Shown: positions 8,557 through 17,794, counted from the first letter of the stretch. The stretch: 64,000 bases of DNA from Dyadobacter fermentans (GCF_019924045.1 NZ_JAHXBN010000011.1:186001-250000); one strand, 5' to 3'. Notes: generated from the letters alone by a model not told the origin. Numbers and translations are program-made.

Positions 8557-11022
8557 TTAAAACTCCCCTTCCAGACTCTCTTTTGGCTTCTTCTTCGCCT
8601 GGTGCAAACGATAATTTAAGGTAAGGTTGATCTGCCTCAAGCGCCCTTGTGAAGTGTTGCGGGCGTAGAAGTTGGCTCCTTCGGTGATCGACCTGTATTT
8701 CCTCGAATTGAAAACGTCGACCACCGTCAGCGTCAGCGTACCATTTCCTCTCAGGATATCTCTCGTTGCAGCGAGGTCGAGCGTTGCCAATGCTTTTCTG
8801 CGGCCTTGCGGGGTTTGCTGCGGTGCTTCGTAGTTTCCTCTCAGCTGCACATCCGTATTTTTCCAGAGCGTAAACCGTGACATCGTGCGGATAAACCAGC
8901 TGTAAGTATCGCTTTTAAAGTCCTCATCTACGCCGGTTCCGTCGGTAATCGCACGGAAGAAGTTGGCGCTACCGTCCAGTTTCCACCATGGGTATGGGTT
9001 AAACGAGCCGGCAAATTCGGCACCGTAGGCATCCTCGGTTCCAAGGTTTTCAGGGCGCGTGTAGGAGCTTCCATCATCCTGCACGGTACGGATGCTGATG
9101 ATCTTGCCGTTGGTGTGGCGGTAATAGATCGACGACGTCAGCGAGCCCTTGTTCAGGTATTTGATATGGCCGAATTCAAATGCGTTGGTAAACTCCGGGT
9201 TCAGGTCGGGATTACCGCTCCAATAATTGCGGTTATCGCTGTAAGTCGCAAACGGCGTGAGGTCGTTGTATTGCGGCCTGCGGACGCGGCGGCTATAACT
9301 CAGCTGAAATGCATTCTGCTTGGCAAAATCATAAGTGACATGCACGCTCGGGAACAGGTTCGCATATTTACGGGCATTTACCTCGCTGGTCGTTCTCAAT
9401 GTGGTGGTAACGCCCGTCCATTCGGCCCGTACACCTCCCTGGTAGGAAAACTTGCCGGTTTTGTTACCGACCATACCATACAATGCATTGATATTCTCTT
9501 CATAAAGAAAATCATTGGTAAGCCCGGGCAATGTAACCCAGCCACCATCGCTGGTCTGCTGCGTCACGGTGTAATCGTTGGTCATGTCCCGCGAGCTGCT
9601 CCTTCCACCTGCCTCGATCTTGCCATCTTTTCCGAAGGGGTGCACATAATCGGCCTGAAAAAGCAGTTGTTTCTCTGTTTCATAGTTCACGGCGCGCTGC
9701 AACAGCGGGGGAATACCCGATGGGCTACCATCCGGCTTGTATACATTCTCATGGTAATACTGGTCCGAATCCTCCCAGTTGTCGAGGTATCGTACGTCGG
9801 CTGTAAACTCCTGCCCTTTGCGGTTGAACGTCCGCTTGTAGGTCAATGCGTACTCCGAGTTCGGCTCCGTCTCGGTTTCATCCTGGGTCCGGCGTGTGTA
9901 ACTCGTCATATTGCTGAGGTTCGACACGTAATCGCGGTAATTGAGCGTCGAAAACCGCTTACCCTTGCTCGTGCGCCAGGTGTATGCGCCTGTGAGGACG
10001 TTTTTTGAATTGAAATAATAGTCGATGCCGCCGCGCGCGCTGTTGGCCATCCCTTTCAGATTGCTTTTCATATCGCGCTCCATGATGAAGGTTGAATCGT
10101 TGCGGTACACCTCCTGGTACACATAGTTTTTACCGGGCGTATTCCGGTACGACATGGTATAGTTAATAAAAAAATTGAGGTTTTTCCGCCGGTAATTGAC
10201 GTTCGCGGCACCACCAAAATTGGTAGGGTGCCCCGTGATAATGTCGAACGAGCCATTAATGCCCTCCTTACGCTCTTTTTTCAAAACAATATTGATCACA
10301 CCGCCCATACCTTCCGCTTCGTAACGTGCCGATGGGTTGGTGATGATTTCCACACGCTCAATCATGCTGCCCTGCAACTGCGCCAGTCCGCTCGCGCCCT
10401 TAATACTCACCAACCCGGAAGGCTTGCCGTCGATGAGAATACGTACATTGCCGCTCCCCCTCAGGCTGACGTTCCCTTCCACGTCCACGGCTACGGAAGG
10501 GACGTTCGTCAGGATGTCCACCGCAGTGCCACCCGCATTCGCCAGGTCTTTACCTACGTTGAATATCTTTTTATCGAGCGACAACTCCATCGAACTCTTC
10601 TCGGCCTGGACTGTCACCTCGTCGAGCGTCTTGGCCGAAGCCGCCACTTTAATCGAGCCAAGGTCCAGTGGGGAATTGGCTCCACTCACTTTTATATTAG
10701 TAGTGTAATGGGGTTTATAACCGATGAATTCCGACAAAGCATAATAGGTACCCGCGGAAATATCCACGATGAATCCGCCCGTCTCGTCGGTGATTGCACC
10801 GGAGACGAACGAACTGTCGGTCGTTTTGAAGAGCCGGATGCTCGCATAGCCTAGCGGCGCATTGCTCCCGCCGTCGACAATCTTGCCTGTAACCTTCAAT
10901 TTCCCACTATTCTGCGCCAGGGCGGGCGTCATTCCCAACATGCCGAGAACCAATGCAAACCCCACAAAACCACGCGAATTCCGCTGGCGAAATCCCTTCT
11001 TCAAACTGCTTTTAATAGCCAT
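8557..11022 (-). CDS. TonB-dependent outer-membrane receptor, CarboxypepD_reg type
   Basis: About 821 residues. A signal peptide ends at PALAQ, followed by a carboxypeptidase-regulatory-like beta sandwich (VTGKIVDGGSNAPLGYASI), a plug domain (NVPSVAVDVEGNVSLRGSGN, ILIDGKPS) and a long outer-membrane barrel. This is the 'outer membrane beta-barrel protein' group, distinct from SusC since no SusD lies beside it. The ligand is unknown. ATG 11022 is preferred over the ATG 24 bp upstream: an AAGGG sits eight bases before it and it gives a shorter, conventional leader. It appears monocistronic. Confidence 0.9.
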   Translation of the reverse strand: MAIKSSLKKGFRQRNSRGFVGFALVLGMLGMTPALAQNSGKLKVTGKIVDGGSNAPLGYASIRLFKTTDSSFVSGAITDETGGFIVDISAGTYYALSEFIGYKPHYTTNIKVSGANSPLDLGSIKVAASAKTLDEVTVQAEKSSMELSLDKKIFNVGKDLANAGGTAVDILTNVPSVAVDVEGNVSLRGSGNVRILIDGKPSGLVSIKGASGLAQLQGSMIERVEIITNPSARYEAEGMGGVINIVLKKERKEGINGSFDIITGHPTNFGGAANVNYRRKNLNFFINYTMSYRNTPGKNYVYQEVYRNDSTFIMERDMKSNLKGMANSARGGIDYYFNSKNVLTGAYTWRTSKGKRFSTLNYRDYVSNLSNMTSYTRRTQDETETEPNSEYALTYKRTFNRKGQEFTADVRYLDNWEDSDQYYHENVYKPDGSPSGIPPLLQRAVNYETEKQLLFQADYVHPFGKDGKIEAGGRSSSRDMTNDYTVTQQTSDGGWVTLPGLTNDFLYEENINALYGMVGNKTGKFSYQGGVRAEWTGVTTTLRTTSEVNARKYANLFPSVHVTYDFAKQNAFQLSYSRRVRRPQYNDLTPFATYSDNRNYWSGNPDLNPEFTNAFEFGHIKYLNKGSLTSSIYYRHTNGKIISIRTVQDDGSSYTRPENLGTEDAYGAEFAGSFNPYPWWKLDGSANFFRAITDGTGVDEDFKSDTYSWFIRTMSRFTLWKNTDVQLRGNYEAPQQTPQGRRKALATLDLAATRDILRGNGTLTLTVVDVFNSRKYRSITEGANFYARNTSQGRLRQINLTLNYRLHQAKKKPKESLEGEF

Positions 11023-11150
11023 TATTCCCTTGTAGTATTTTCTCAAATGCTTTTAAAAATTGCTACCCATACAAACCGGTTTACCTTCCCGTTTTACTCT
11101 ACCGTAATGATATATTAAAATGAAGATTCTGAGCCTCCATCGGATTTTTG

Positions 11151-11158
11151 TACCTTTG
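11151..11158 (+). promoter_or_regulatory. candidate -7 promoter element of MATE gene
   Basis: TACCTTTG is an exact TAnnTTTG match 28 bp before ATG 11187, inside a TTTTTGTACCTTTGCA context often seen at Bacteroidota promoters. No clear -33 TTG is seen. Confidence 0.55.
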
Positions 11159-11186
11159 CAGTCTTTTTGCAGATCCACACAAAGCC

Positions 11187-12515
11187 ATGAAGAACGAAGC
11201 ATCACAAACTTTAAGATTAGCATTCCCTATTATCATCGGTGAACTGGCCCAAATGGCGCTTCACCTCATCGACAGCGCCATGGTTGGCGCTATCAGCTAC
11301 AAACAACTGGCCGCAGCCGCGCTGGTCATCAATGCGATGAACATTCCGTTCGTGATCGGGATCGGGATGACGATCTCCGTTTCGCAAATGGTATCGCTCG
11401 CCAACGGCCGCCGCGACGCACAGCAGGTTTCGCATTATTTGTTCAATGGTTTCTGCCTTTGCACGCTCACCGCCCTGGCTATTTCCATCACATTACTTTT
11501 TGGAAAAGATTACCTGCATAACCTCGGCCAGGATCCCGAGGTGGTAGAACTCGCCATTCCGTTTATGCGCCTCATGGGCCTTTCCATTATCCCGATGCTG
11601 CTTTTTATGACTTTGAAGCAATTTGCCGACGGATTGGAACATACCCGCACGGCGATGATCTTTTCCCTGGCCGGCATGCCTGTCAACATCCTGCTCAACT
11701 GGCTGCTCATTTACGGTAACTGGGGCTTCCCGCGCCTGGAACTCGAAGGCGCTGGCTGGGCGACGCTCATTACCCGCAGCATGATGTTCCTGGCATTGCT
11801 CTTTGTGATTTTAAGACACAAAACTTTTGAAAAATACATTGCCGTAGGTCGTAATCAATGGTATTTCAAATGGCAAACCTGGCGGGAGCTACTGCATATC
11901 GGCGTACCGAGCAGCTTGCAGATCGGCATGGAAGCGGGGGCATTCGCGGTATCGGGAATTATCATCGGAACCCTGGGAGCGGTGGCACAGGCTGCACATC
12001 AGATCGCTCTGAGCAGCGCGTCGTTCACATTTATGGTATCCATGGGCCTCGCACAGGCGGGCTCCATACGCGTAAGCAATGCGCTCGGGCGCAGCGATTG
12101 GGCGAAGATTTTTGTAATCGGCAAAAGCACGCTCGTCACCGCGTTGATCTACGGCACATTCTGCGCGATCACGTTCGGCCTCTTACGGAATCACCTACCG
12201 ATGGCATTCAACGATAATGCCGAGGTGGTGACGCTAGCGGCATTGCTGCTCCTTTTCGCGGCCGTTTTCCAGATTTCGGATAGTACCCAAGCCATCGGGG
12301 CCGGTTTGCTGCGGGGCATTAAGGATGTAAAAACGCCCACGATTCTGATCGGGATCGCTTATTGGGTGATTGGTATCCCGGTTGGCTACACACTTGCATT
12401 CCATTTCGGGATGGGTGCTTCGGGCATGTGGCTGGGGCTGATTCTCGGTCTGACGATGGCATCGATTTTCCTGATGACGCGCTTTTTTAAAATGACAAGA
12501 AGAAATCAGGTTTAG
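11187..12515 (+). CDS. MATE family efflux transporter
   Basis: A 442-residue inner-membrane antiporter with about twelve helices in two MatE repeats. It carries the family opening FPIIIGELAQMALHLIDSAMVG and, in the second half, VSMGLAQAGSIRVSNALGR. MATE pumps export cationic drugs and metabolites using Na+ or H+; the NorM/DinF subgroup is likely but the substrate is unknown. ATG 11187 is chosen over the upstream in-frame ATG 11148 because the promoter element at 11151-11158 lies between them. It is followed by gapN on the same strand after 110 bp. Confidence 0.93.
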   Translation: MKNEASQTLRLAFPIIIGELAQMALHLIDSAMVGAISYKQLAAAALVINAMNIPFVIGIGMTISVSQMVSLANGRRDAQQVSHYLFNGFCLCTLTALAISITLLFGKDYLHNLGQDPEVVELAIPFMRLMGLSIIPMLLFMTLKQFADGLEHTRTAMIFSLAGMPVNILLNWLLIYGNWGFPRLELEGAGWATLITRSMMFLALLFVILRHKTFEKYIAVGRNQWYFKWQTWRELLHIGVPSSLQIGMEAGAFAVSGIIIGTLGAVAQAAHQIALSSASFTFMVSMGLAQAGSIRVSNALGRSDWAKIFVIGKSTLVTALIYGTFCAITFGLLRNHLPMAFNDNAEVVTLAALLLLFAAVFQISDSTQAIGAGLLRGIKDVKTPTILIGIAYWVIGIPVGYTLAFHFGMGASGMWLGLILGLTMASIFLMTRFFKMTRRNQV

Positions 12516-12518
12516 ATA

Positions 12519-12572
12519 AAACTTCGTCAAAATCCGACTTGTTGATAAGGATATAAATGCGAAACTTCGTCA
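12519..12572 (+). repeat. direct repeat AAACTTCGTCA upstream of gapN
   Basis: The 11-mer AAACTTCGTCA occurs at 12519-12529 and 12562-12572, a 43-bp period, in the gap between the MATE and GapN genes. It could be a pair of regulator sites. A weak stem, AAATGCG (12555-12561) with CGCATTT (12583-12589) and a T run, overlaps it and may end the MATE transcript. Confidence 0.4.
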
Positions 12573-12625
12573 TATCCAAGTGCGCATTTTTTTAAATCAA
12601 TTCTTATCCACAAAAATCTGATTCA

Positions 12626-14251
12626 ATGGATTTCAATTCCACGTTAAGGAACATCTTTGTAGAAGAAAAGGACATTCCTGCGGAGTACAGCCTCCCATCC
12701 CTGATTCACCAGCGCGAGTACCTCTGCAATGGCGAAATGAAGGCCTGGGACGGTCCTTTCCATGAAGTTTTCTCACCGATTGCCGTGCAAACAGCCAATG
12801 GCCTCGAACGCAAACTGATCGGCAGCTACCCGTTGTGTACCGCTACCGAAGCATCGGAAGCATTGGAAGCAGCCGTAACCGCCTATAACAGCGGCCGCGG
12901 CGAATGGCCTACGATGGGCGTAGCCGAACGCATTCATTGCGTAGAACAGTTTACCGGCCGGATGATAGAGAAAAAAGACATTATCGTCAAGCTCATCATG
13001 TGGGAAATCGGTAAGTCATTCGCTGATTCCGTGAAAGAATTCGATCGCACCGTTGAATACATATACGCCACCATCGATTCCCTCAAAAACCTGGATCGAG
13101 ACTCATCCGGTTTCGATATCGTCGACGGCATTGCAGCACAGGTAAGGCGCTCCCCGCTGGGCGTGGTGCTTTGCATGGGGCCATTCAACTACCCGCTCAA
13201 CGAAACATTTACCACCCTGATCCCCGCATTGATCATGGGTAATACATTGCTCTTTAAACCGCCGAAATTCGGTACGCTGCTGCATTACCCATTGCAGGAA
13301 GCTTTCCGGGATTGTTTCCCGAAAGGGGTTGTCAATGTGATTTACGGCCGCGGTAATGCCATTGTTCCGGGATTGATGCAATCCGGCAAGATCAACGTCC
13401 TGACATTGATCGGTTCCAGCAAAGTGGCCAATGAATTGAAAAAATCGCACCCGAAAGTGAACCGCCTCCGCGCAGTATTGGGTCTGGATGCGAAAAATGC
13501 GGCGATCGTCACGCCTGAGGCCGATCTCGACCTTGCCGTGAAAGAAATCATCACCGGATCGTTGTCGTTTAACGGTCAGCGTTGTACGGCTTTGAAAATC
13601 ATCTGGGTACACCGCACCGTTGCCGATGCGTTTCTCGAAAAATTCAGCGCAGCGGTTGGAGAGCTTAAATTCGGCATGCCGTGGGAAAAAGGCGTCGCGC
13701 TCACCCCGCTGCCTGAGACCAATAAAATCGAATACCTCAACGACTGCATTTCCGACGCGGAAACGCACGGAGCAAGAGTGGTTAACGAAAACGGCGGCAA
13801 ATCGGAAGGCTCATTCTTCTATCCGGCTGTTGTTTACCCGGTAAACAGCAAAATGAAGTTGTACCATGAAGAGCAATTCGGCCCGATCGTGCCGGTGGTT
13901 CCATTCGACGACCTCGAAGAAACCATCGAGTTCCTCATCGATTCCACCCACGGACAGCAGGTAAGTATTTTCAGCAACAATGCCGACGAAGTGGCCTCAC
14001 TCATCGACCCGCTGGTTAACCAGGTAAGCCGCGTGAACATCAACACCCAATGCCAGCGCGGCCCGGATGTGTTCCCTTTCACTGGTCGTAAAGACAGCGC
14101 CGAAGGTACTCTATCCGTCCCTGATGCGATCCGTGCCTTCTCGATCCGCTCCCTTGTAGCTTTCAAAATGAACGCCGCAAACAAGCAGCTGATCAACGAA
14201 ATCGTGCACGAGGATACTTCTAACTTTTTGAGTACGAAGTTTATATTCTGA
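12626..14251 (+). CDS. gapN: NADP-dependent glyceraldehyde-3-phosphate dehydrogenase (GapN-type aldehyde dehydrogenase)
   Basis: A 541-residue aldehyde dehydrogenase of the GapN/ALDH11 kind, expected to oxidise glyceraldehyde 3-phosphate directly to 3-phosphoglycerate with NADP+, bypassing ATP-forming glycolysis. The catalytic Cys320 lies in FNGQRCTALK and the oxyanion Asn in MGPFNYPLN. Oddly, the usual ELGGK motif 34 residues before the Cys reads GLDAK: the general-base Glu is Gly286, with an Asp two residues later. I believe this form recurs in Bacteroidota relatives, but I cannot check. It has its own terminator. Activity is likely, the exact substrate less certain. Confidence 0.85.
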   Translation: MDFNSTLRNIFVEEKDIPAEYSLPSLIHQREYLCNGEMKAWDGPFHEVFSPIAVQTANGLERKLIGSYPLCTATEASEALEAAVTAYNSGRGEWPTMGVAERIHCVEQFTGRMIEKKDIIVKLIMWEIGKSFADSVKEFDRTVEYIYATIDSLKNLDRDSSGFDIVDGIAAQVRRSPLGVVLCMGPFNYPLNETFTTLIPALIMGNTLLFKPPKFGTLLHYPLQEAFRDCFPKGVVNVIYGRGNAIVPGLMQSGKINVLTLIGSSKVANELKKSHPKVNRLRAVLGLDAKNAAIVTPEADLDLAVKEIITGSLSFNGQRCTALKIIWVHRTVADAFLEKFSAAVGELKFGMPWEKGVALTPLPETNKIEYLNDCISDAETHGARVVNENGGKSEGSFFYPAVVYPVNSKMKLYHEEQFGPIVPVVPFDDLEETIEFLIDSTHGQQVSIFSNNADEVASLIDPLVNQVSRVNINTQCQRGPDVFPFTGRKDSAEGTLSVPDAIRAFSIRSLVAFKMNAANKQLINEIVHEDTSNFLSTKFIF

Positions 14252-14277
14252 GTTTTTGCATTCATTTTAATGCATTT

Positions 14278-14309
14278 CGCCCATTCGGTAAACCGGATGG
14301 GCGTTTTTT
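14278..14309 (+). terminator. rho-independent terminator of gapN
   Basis: An 11-bp stem, CGCCCATTCGG (14278-14288) and CCGGATGGGCG (14293-14303), with loop TAAA and a six-T tail. Confidence 0.92.
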
Positions 14310-14392
14310 ATGCCGGAGGATAAGTGGCGCTTGAATTAAGGATAGACGATTTGTAGTAGTGTGCTTTGGGTTTGTTTACGCACGCTATTGAC

Positions 14393-14884
14393 ATGAACAA
14401 AGACACTTATCCGTTTCTTAACCTTGAGGGAGATTTTATCTACGCATTTGTCAGTGAGGGCATTCGCGGAAAAGTTCTGAAAGCAGTGCTGATTAGCCCG
14501 TTACCCTATCATCCGGAAAAACATTTCAATCCATTATTTAACCTCGGATTTGGCGATGTTGTCGGACATGATGAGGAATGGACTCTCGATGATTCGGTTA
14601 GAAGTGGCAACGGCGATATGCCCAAGGTCATAGCAACGGTCGCAAGAATTGCTATGGAATTTCTTAGGAAACACCCTGATTGTGCTCTGTCATTCCAGGG
14701 ATACATTGATCAAAAGTCGGTCTTGCATGGCAAGAATCACCGCAATGTACTTTATCAGAGAGGAATCAACTCGAATTGGCCAGAGCTTTCAGTTGAGTTC
14801 ACTTTCTGGGGTGGCAAGGCAGGGAATTTTGAAAAATATGTTGTTGGCAACCAATACGACCAGATATTGGTCAAAATCAAATAA
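14393..14884 (+). CDS. DUF6934-like hypothetical protein
   Basis: A 163-residue soluble protein. Recognisable blocks are an N-terminal FIYAFVSEGIRGKVLKAVLI strand pair, FNLGFGD, a DVVGHDEEW/DDSVRSGNGD acid-rich loop, VIATVARIAMEFLRKHPDCAL and a late Arg-x-Leu-Tyr-like element (NVLYQRGI). This pattern resembles DUF6934, a Bacteroidota family of unknown function. ATG 14393 is used rather than 14366, as the family opens near YPFLNLEGDFIY. It is followed after 38 bp by a 62-residue protein on the same strand; such small paired genes can be toxin-antitoxin modules, but nothing here proves that. Confidence 0.75.
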   Translation: MNKDTYPFLNLEGDFIYAFVSEGIRGKVLKAVLISPLPYHPEKHFNPLFNLGFGDVVGHDEEWTLDDSVRSGNGDMPKVIATVARIAMEFLRKHPDCALSFQGYIDQKSVLHGKNHRNVLYQRGINSNWPELSVEFTFWGGKAGNFEKYVVGNQYDQILVKIK

Positions 14885-14922
14885 ATATCTAACTTTAATC
14901 AAATTAACCAACGAACACGCAC

Positions 14923-15111
14923 ATGGAAAAGCACAAGGAAATGGAGAGTGAAGCCTGGATGGAAGAACTGCTTAAAGACAAGGAAAGAATCATCGCCGCT
15001 ATCAAAAACTCTCCTGGTCTTCAACGAAGAAACCGCGAAGCGGCCGAAATGTTATCAAAGCTCAAACCACCTTTCCCCTGGGATGATCATTATGCTCAGA
15101 AAAAAGACTAA
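14923..15111 (+). CDS. small acidic/basic helical protein, partner of DUF6934-like gene
   Basis: A 62-residue charged protein, MEKHKEMESEAWMEELLKDK at its start, predicted mostly helical, with a C-terminal KPPFPWDDHY segment. No family is recognised. It starts 38 bp after the DUF6934-like gene and ends 21 bp before a hairpin, so the two are probably co-transcribed. Size and charge fit an antitoxin or adaptor, which is inference only. An overlapping frame at 14948-15130 is considered a shadow. Confidence 0.6.
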   Translation: MEKHKEMESEAWMEELLKDKERIIAAIKNSPGLQRRNREAAEMLSKLKPPFPWDDHYAQKKD

Positions 15112-15131
15112 ATATAGTTTCCCGAAATAAA

Positions 15132-15163
15132 TCAGCCACCTGCTATCCTAAACAGGTGGCTGA
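15132..15163. terminator. hairpin between convergent genes
   Basis: An 11-bp perfect stem, TCAGCCACCTG (15132-15142) and CAGGTGGCTGA (15153-15163), with a 10-nt loop, sits between the 62-residue gene and the end of the sulfatase locus. There is no strong T run on either side, so termination may be weak or factor-assisted. Confidence 0.6.
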
Positions 15164-15177
15164 ACTCAGTAATATCA

Positions 15178-15900
15178 TCACAAATTTGCCTCCGCCAACA
15201 CCCTTTCAATCTCCCCTTTCGGCGTAACGCCGCTCTTTTTCCAAACTACCTGGTTTCCCCGGTAAAGGATCAAAGTGGGTAATGCGGTCACACCCAACTC
15301 TTTGGTTAACGCCTTGTTTTCATAAGCCTCGATGTTAATCACTTTTACGGAACTGGCCTGCTCGTGTTTGATGGAATGCACAATGGGAGCCAGTTTTTTG
15401 CAGGAACCGCAATAGCGTGAGCCGAAATCGACGAGCACAAGCTTGTCGGATTTCAGGGACACCTGGTAGTCGCTCAACGAAAGGCCGGGGCCTACGGTGG
15501 ATACGACCGGCTTGCCCAAGCCTATCCATTTGCTCAGTCCGCCCGGGAGTTCGGTAACGTCGCTGAACCCATTATCACGGAGATCTTTGGCGAGCTTGCC
15601 GCTACGGCCATTAGCGATGGAGTAAATGAAGGTCGGTTTGCTTTTATCGAGCTTGGCGATGGCCTTCGAAAAATCGGTTTCGTTGGCGACGCTGAAACTC
15701 GTAGCGCCTTCGAGGTGGTTCTGCGCGTATTCCTCGGGCAAGCGGGCGTCGAGAATCTGGGCATTTTTGCCCGCTTTGGCTAGCCGTGCCTCAAATTCCT
15801 CGAATGAAACGAGGTCCCGCTTGGGCGCAGTTTGCGCATGCAATGCGGTATGGGCAAGAAGCAACCATACCAATGCGAACAATGTTCTGAAAGTTTTCAT
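15178..15900 (-). CDS. secreted rhodanese-thioredoxin fusion protein
   Basis: A 240-residue exported protein: signal peptide ending HTALHAQ, rhodanese-like domain (about 28-130) and thioredoxin domain (about 140-240). The thioredoxin active site is Cys164-Gly-Ser-Cys167 in YCGSCKKLAP, with the cis-Pro in TALPTL. The rhodanese loop reads FIYSIANGRSG; Ser94 stands where the sulfur-carrying Cys of YCxxGxRS is expected, so sulfurtransferase activity is probably lost and the domain may only bind. It is the last gene of the sulfatase locus, 59 bp after sulfatase 1, and may keep periplasmic thiols reduced. That role is inferred from context. Confidence 0.9.
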   Translation of the reverse strand: MKTFRTLFALVWLLLAHTALHAQTAPKRDLVSFEEFEARLAKAGKNAQILDARLPEEYAQNHLEGATSFSVANETDFSKAIAKLDKSKPTFIYSIANGRSGKLAKDLRDNGFSDVTELPGGLSKWIGLGKPVVSTVGPGLSLSDYQVSLKSDKLVLVDFGSRYCGSCKKLAPIVHSIKHEQASSVKVINIEAYENKALTKELGVTALPTLILYRGNQVVWKKSGVTPKGEIERVLAEANL

Positions 15901-15959
15901 TGAAATTGGGTTTAAAAGTGATTTACTGCTTTCGGTGGTTGGCCTCGGCTATCGACTTT

Positions 15960-17792
15960 CTATTTTGAACTTTTGTAGTTTTGGAGCAGCACCTTCGCTG
16001 CACGGATGTCATAATCGAACATTTCCGCCTTCTGTTCCGAAATCTTCTCCGTCTCGGGAAGGGCAGGCGCAGCATCCTTTCCGGTCAGGTCCAGGACATT
16101 CAGGGCTTGCAAACGGGCATAAGGATTATCGCTTTTCAACGCGTCGGTTAATGCGGCAATGGCCCCCGGTTTGTCCGTGCCCGTTACGTAAAGCGCCTCC
16201 GCGGCGGCAATGCGCACCGCCACTTCCGGATCTTTCAATGCTTTTTGCAATGCAACTTTACCTGATGCGGCTTTTAGTACCGTAAGGCCCGTCGCGCCCC
16301 AGTAGCGTACGGATGCGTCAGCATCGCCCAGCGCCTTGATCAACGCCTGTGTATTACCGGGATTCCGCGAGGAAGCCAGGTCAGCGGTGGCTGCAATCTT
16401 ATTCAGATCATACTTGCCGCTTCGAGCATAATCATACAGGGGCGTCGTTTTGGCTATGTCATAAATAATCGCTTCCGGAATAAAACCGACGTCCTTGTAG
16501 CTTTTAACCCACTGTTCGTTGGCATTCCGTAACCTCGTCAGCTCGTTCTTGTATTTCGGATCACCTGCAAGGTTATGGATGTTATGCGGGTCGGCGTCGA
16601 CGTCAAACAGTTCCTCGGCAGGCTTTGGCTCCCAGAATTTAGATTGAACGGCATTGAGCTTACCTGCCTTGTAAAGATCCTCCCAGGATTTAACAGAAGG
16701 TGCCCGCCAGAGATATTCCAGGTACTGTCCGTAGATTTTATTAGGCAGATAATTCCGGATGTACCGAAACTTCTTGTCCCGCACCGACCGCGACATATCG
16801 ATCCGCTCATCCATCCTTCCCCTGAAACCATATGCATACGACGGCTCCGGCTTCTGTTGCTTACCCAAAAATGCTCCTCCCTGCATATAATCAGGGACTT
16901 TAATATCCGCCAGACTAAGTACCGTCGGTGCAAAATCCAGGAAAGTAACCAGTCTGTCGGATACGCTACCCTGCTTCTGAGTGGCCAAATGCGCATACTT
17001 CGGCGGCAAATGGACGATCAACGGCACATGCAAGCCCGATTCGTACATAAACCGCTTGCTGCGGGCCAGCACACCGCCATTATCAGCATAATAAAATACA
17101 ATGGTGTTTTCGGCCAGGCCTTCGTCTTTCAACTCCTGCAACAGCTTGCCAAACTGCCGGTCCATTTCCTCCAACTTATCGTAGTACTGCGCCCAGTCAT
17201 GTTTCAGTTCGGGCGTTGCGGGGTGGTAAGGCGGCAGCGGCACCTTTTCCGGATCGTGTTTCAGTGCAGGCAGCGGCTCGTGCAGCGAGCTCTCATGTGA
17301 AACATTCAGGTTAAAAACGGCAAAAAACGGCTGCCCCGGCTTCCGGTTCTTGTAAGTAGCCTTGTTGCTCGATTCGTCCCAAGCGTCCGGCTGATCCGGC
17401 GTGTTGTAGTCCTTTTTGGCGTTGTTTGTCGTGTAGTAGCCTGCCTCGCGCAGGTATTTCGGGAAAAATTGCACGAACGCGGGCGACGGGTACGTACTCC
17501 GCATATGCTCCGTCCCGAGCGAAGGCGGGTACATGCCGGTAATAAGCGTGTTACGCGAGGGCGCACACACAGGAGCCGTCGAGAATGCATTTTTGTAACG
17601 AATGCTCTCCGTTGCGAATTGGTCCAGGTTGGGCGTCGTCGCGAATTGGTCGCCATAACTGCCTAACAGAATGGTATTGTCCTCGCTCACGATCCAGAGG
17701 ATGTTCGGACGGTCCTGCGCCCTTACGGCCGGGTGGAATGCGATGGTTAATATCGCCAGAAGGAGTTTATGGGCTAATTTGCGCATTTGCAT
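15960..17792 (-). CDS. exported sulfatase with C-terminal HEAT-like repeats (sulfatase 1)
   Basis: A 610-residue S1-family sulfatase with a signal peptide ending VRAQ. The formylglycine site is Cys76 in CAPSR, and metal ligands include SEDN near the start and the ADNGG/KRFMYESG pair. The SEDN opening and KRFMYESGLHVPLIV element resemble heparan N-sulfatase (sulfamidase)-like enzymes, so a sulfated sugar is likely. From about residue 470 the chain turns into alanine-rich HEAT-like repeats, ending near IRAAKVLLQ. It needs a formylglycine-generating enzyme, not found in this window. A palindromic repeat lies directly before its start; Met3 (17786) is an alternative start. Confidence 0.92.
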   Translation of the reverse strand: MQMRKLAHKLLLAILTIAFHPAVRAQDRPNILWIVSEDNTILLGSYGDQFATTPNLDQFATESIRYKNAFSTAPVCAPSRNTLITGMYPPSLGTEHMRSTYPSPAFVQFFPKYLREAGYYTTNNAKKDYNTPDQPDAWDESSNKATYKNRKPGQPFFAVFNLNVSHESSLHEPLPALKHDPEKVPLPPYHPATPELKHDWAQYYDKLEEMDRQFGKLLQELKDEGLAENTIVFYYADNGGVLARSKRFMYESGLHVPLIVHLPPKYAHLATQKQGSVSDRLVTFLDFAPTVLSLADIKVPDYMQGGAFLGKQQKPEPSYAYGFRGRMDERIDMSRSVRDKKFRYIRNYLPNKIYGQYLEYLWRAPSVKSWEDLYKAGKLNAVQSKFWEPKPAEELFDVDADPHNIHNLAGDPKYKNELTRLRNANEQWVKSYKDVGFIPEAIIYDIAKTTPLYDYARSGKYDLNKIAATADLASSRNPGNTQALIKALGDADASVRYWGATGLTVLKAASGKVALQKALKDPEVAVRIAAAEALYVTGTDKPGAIAALTDALKSDNPYARLQALNVLDLTGKDAAPALPETEKISEQKAEMFDYDIRAAKVLLQNYKSSK

Positions 17793-17794
17793 TG

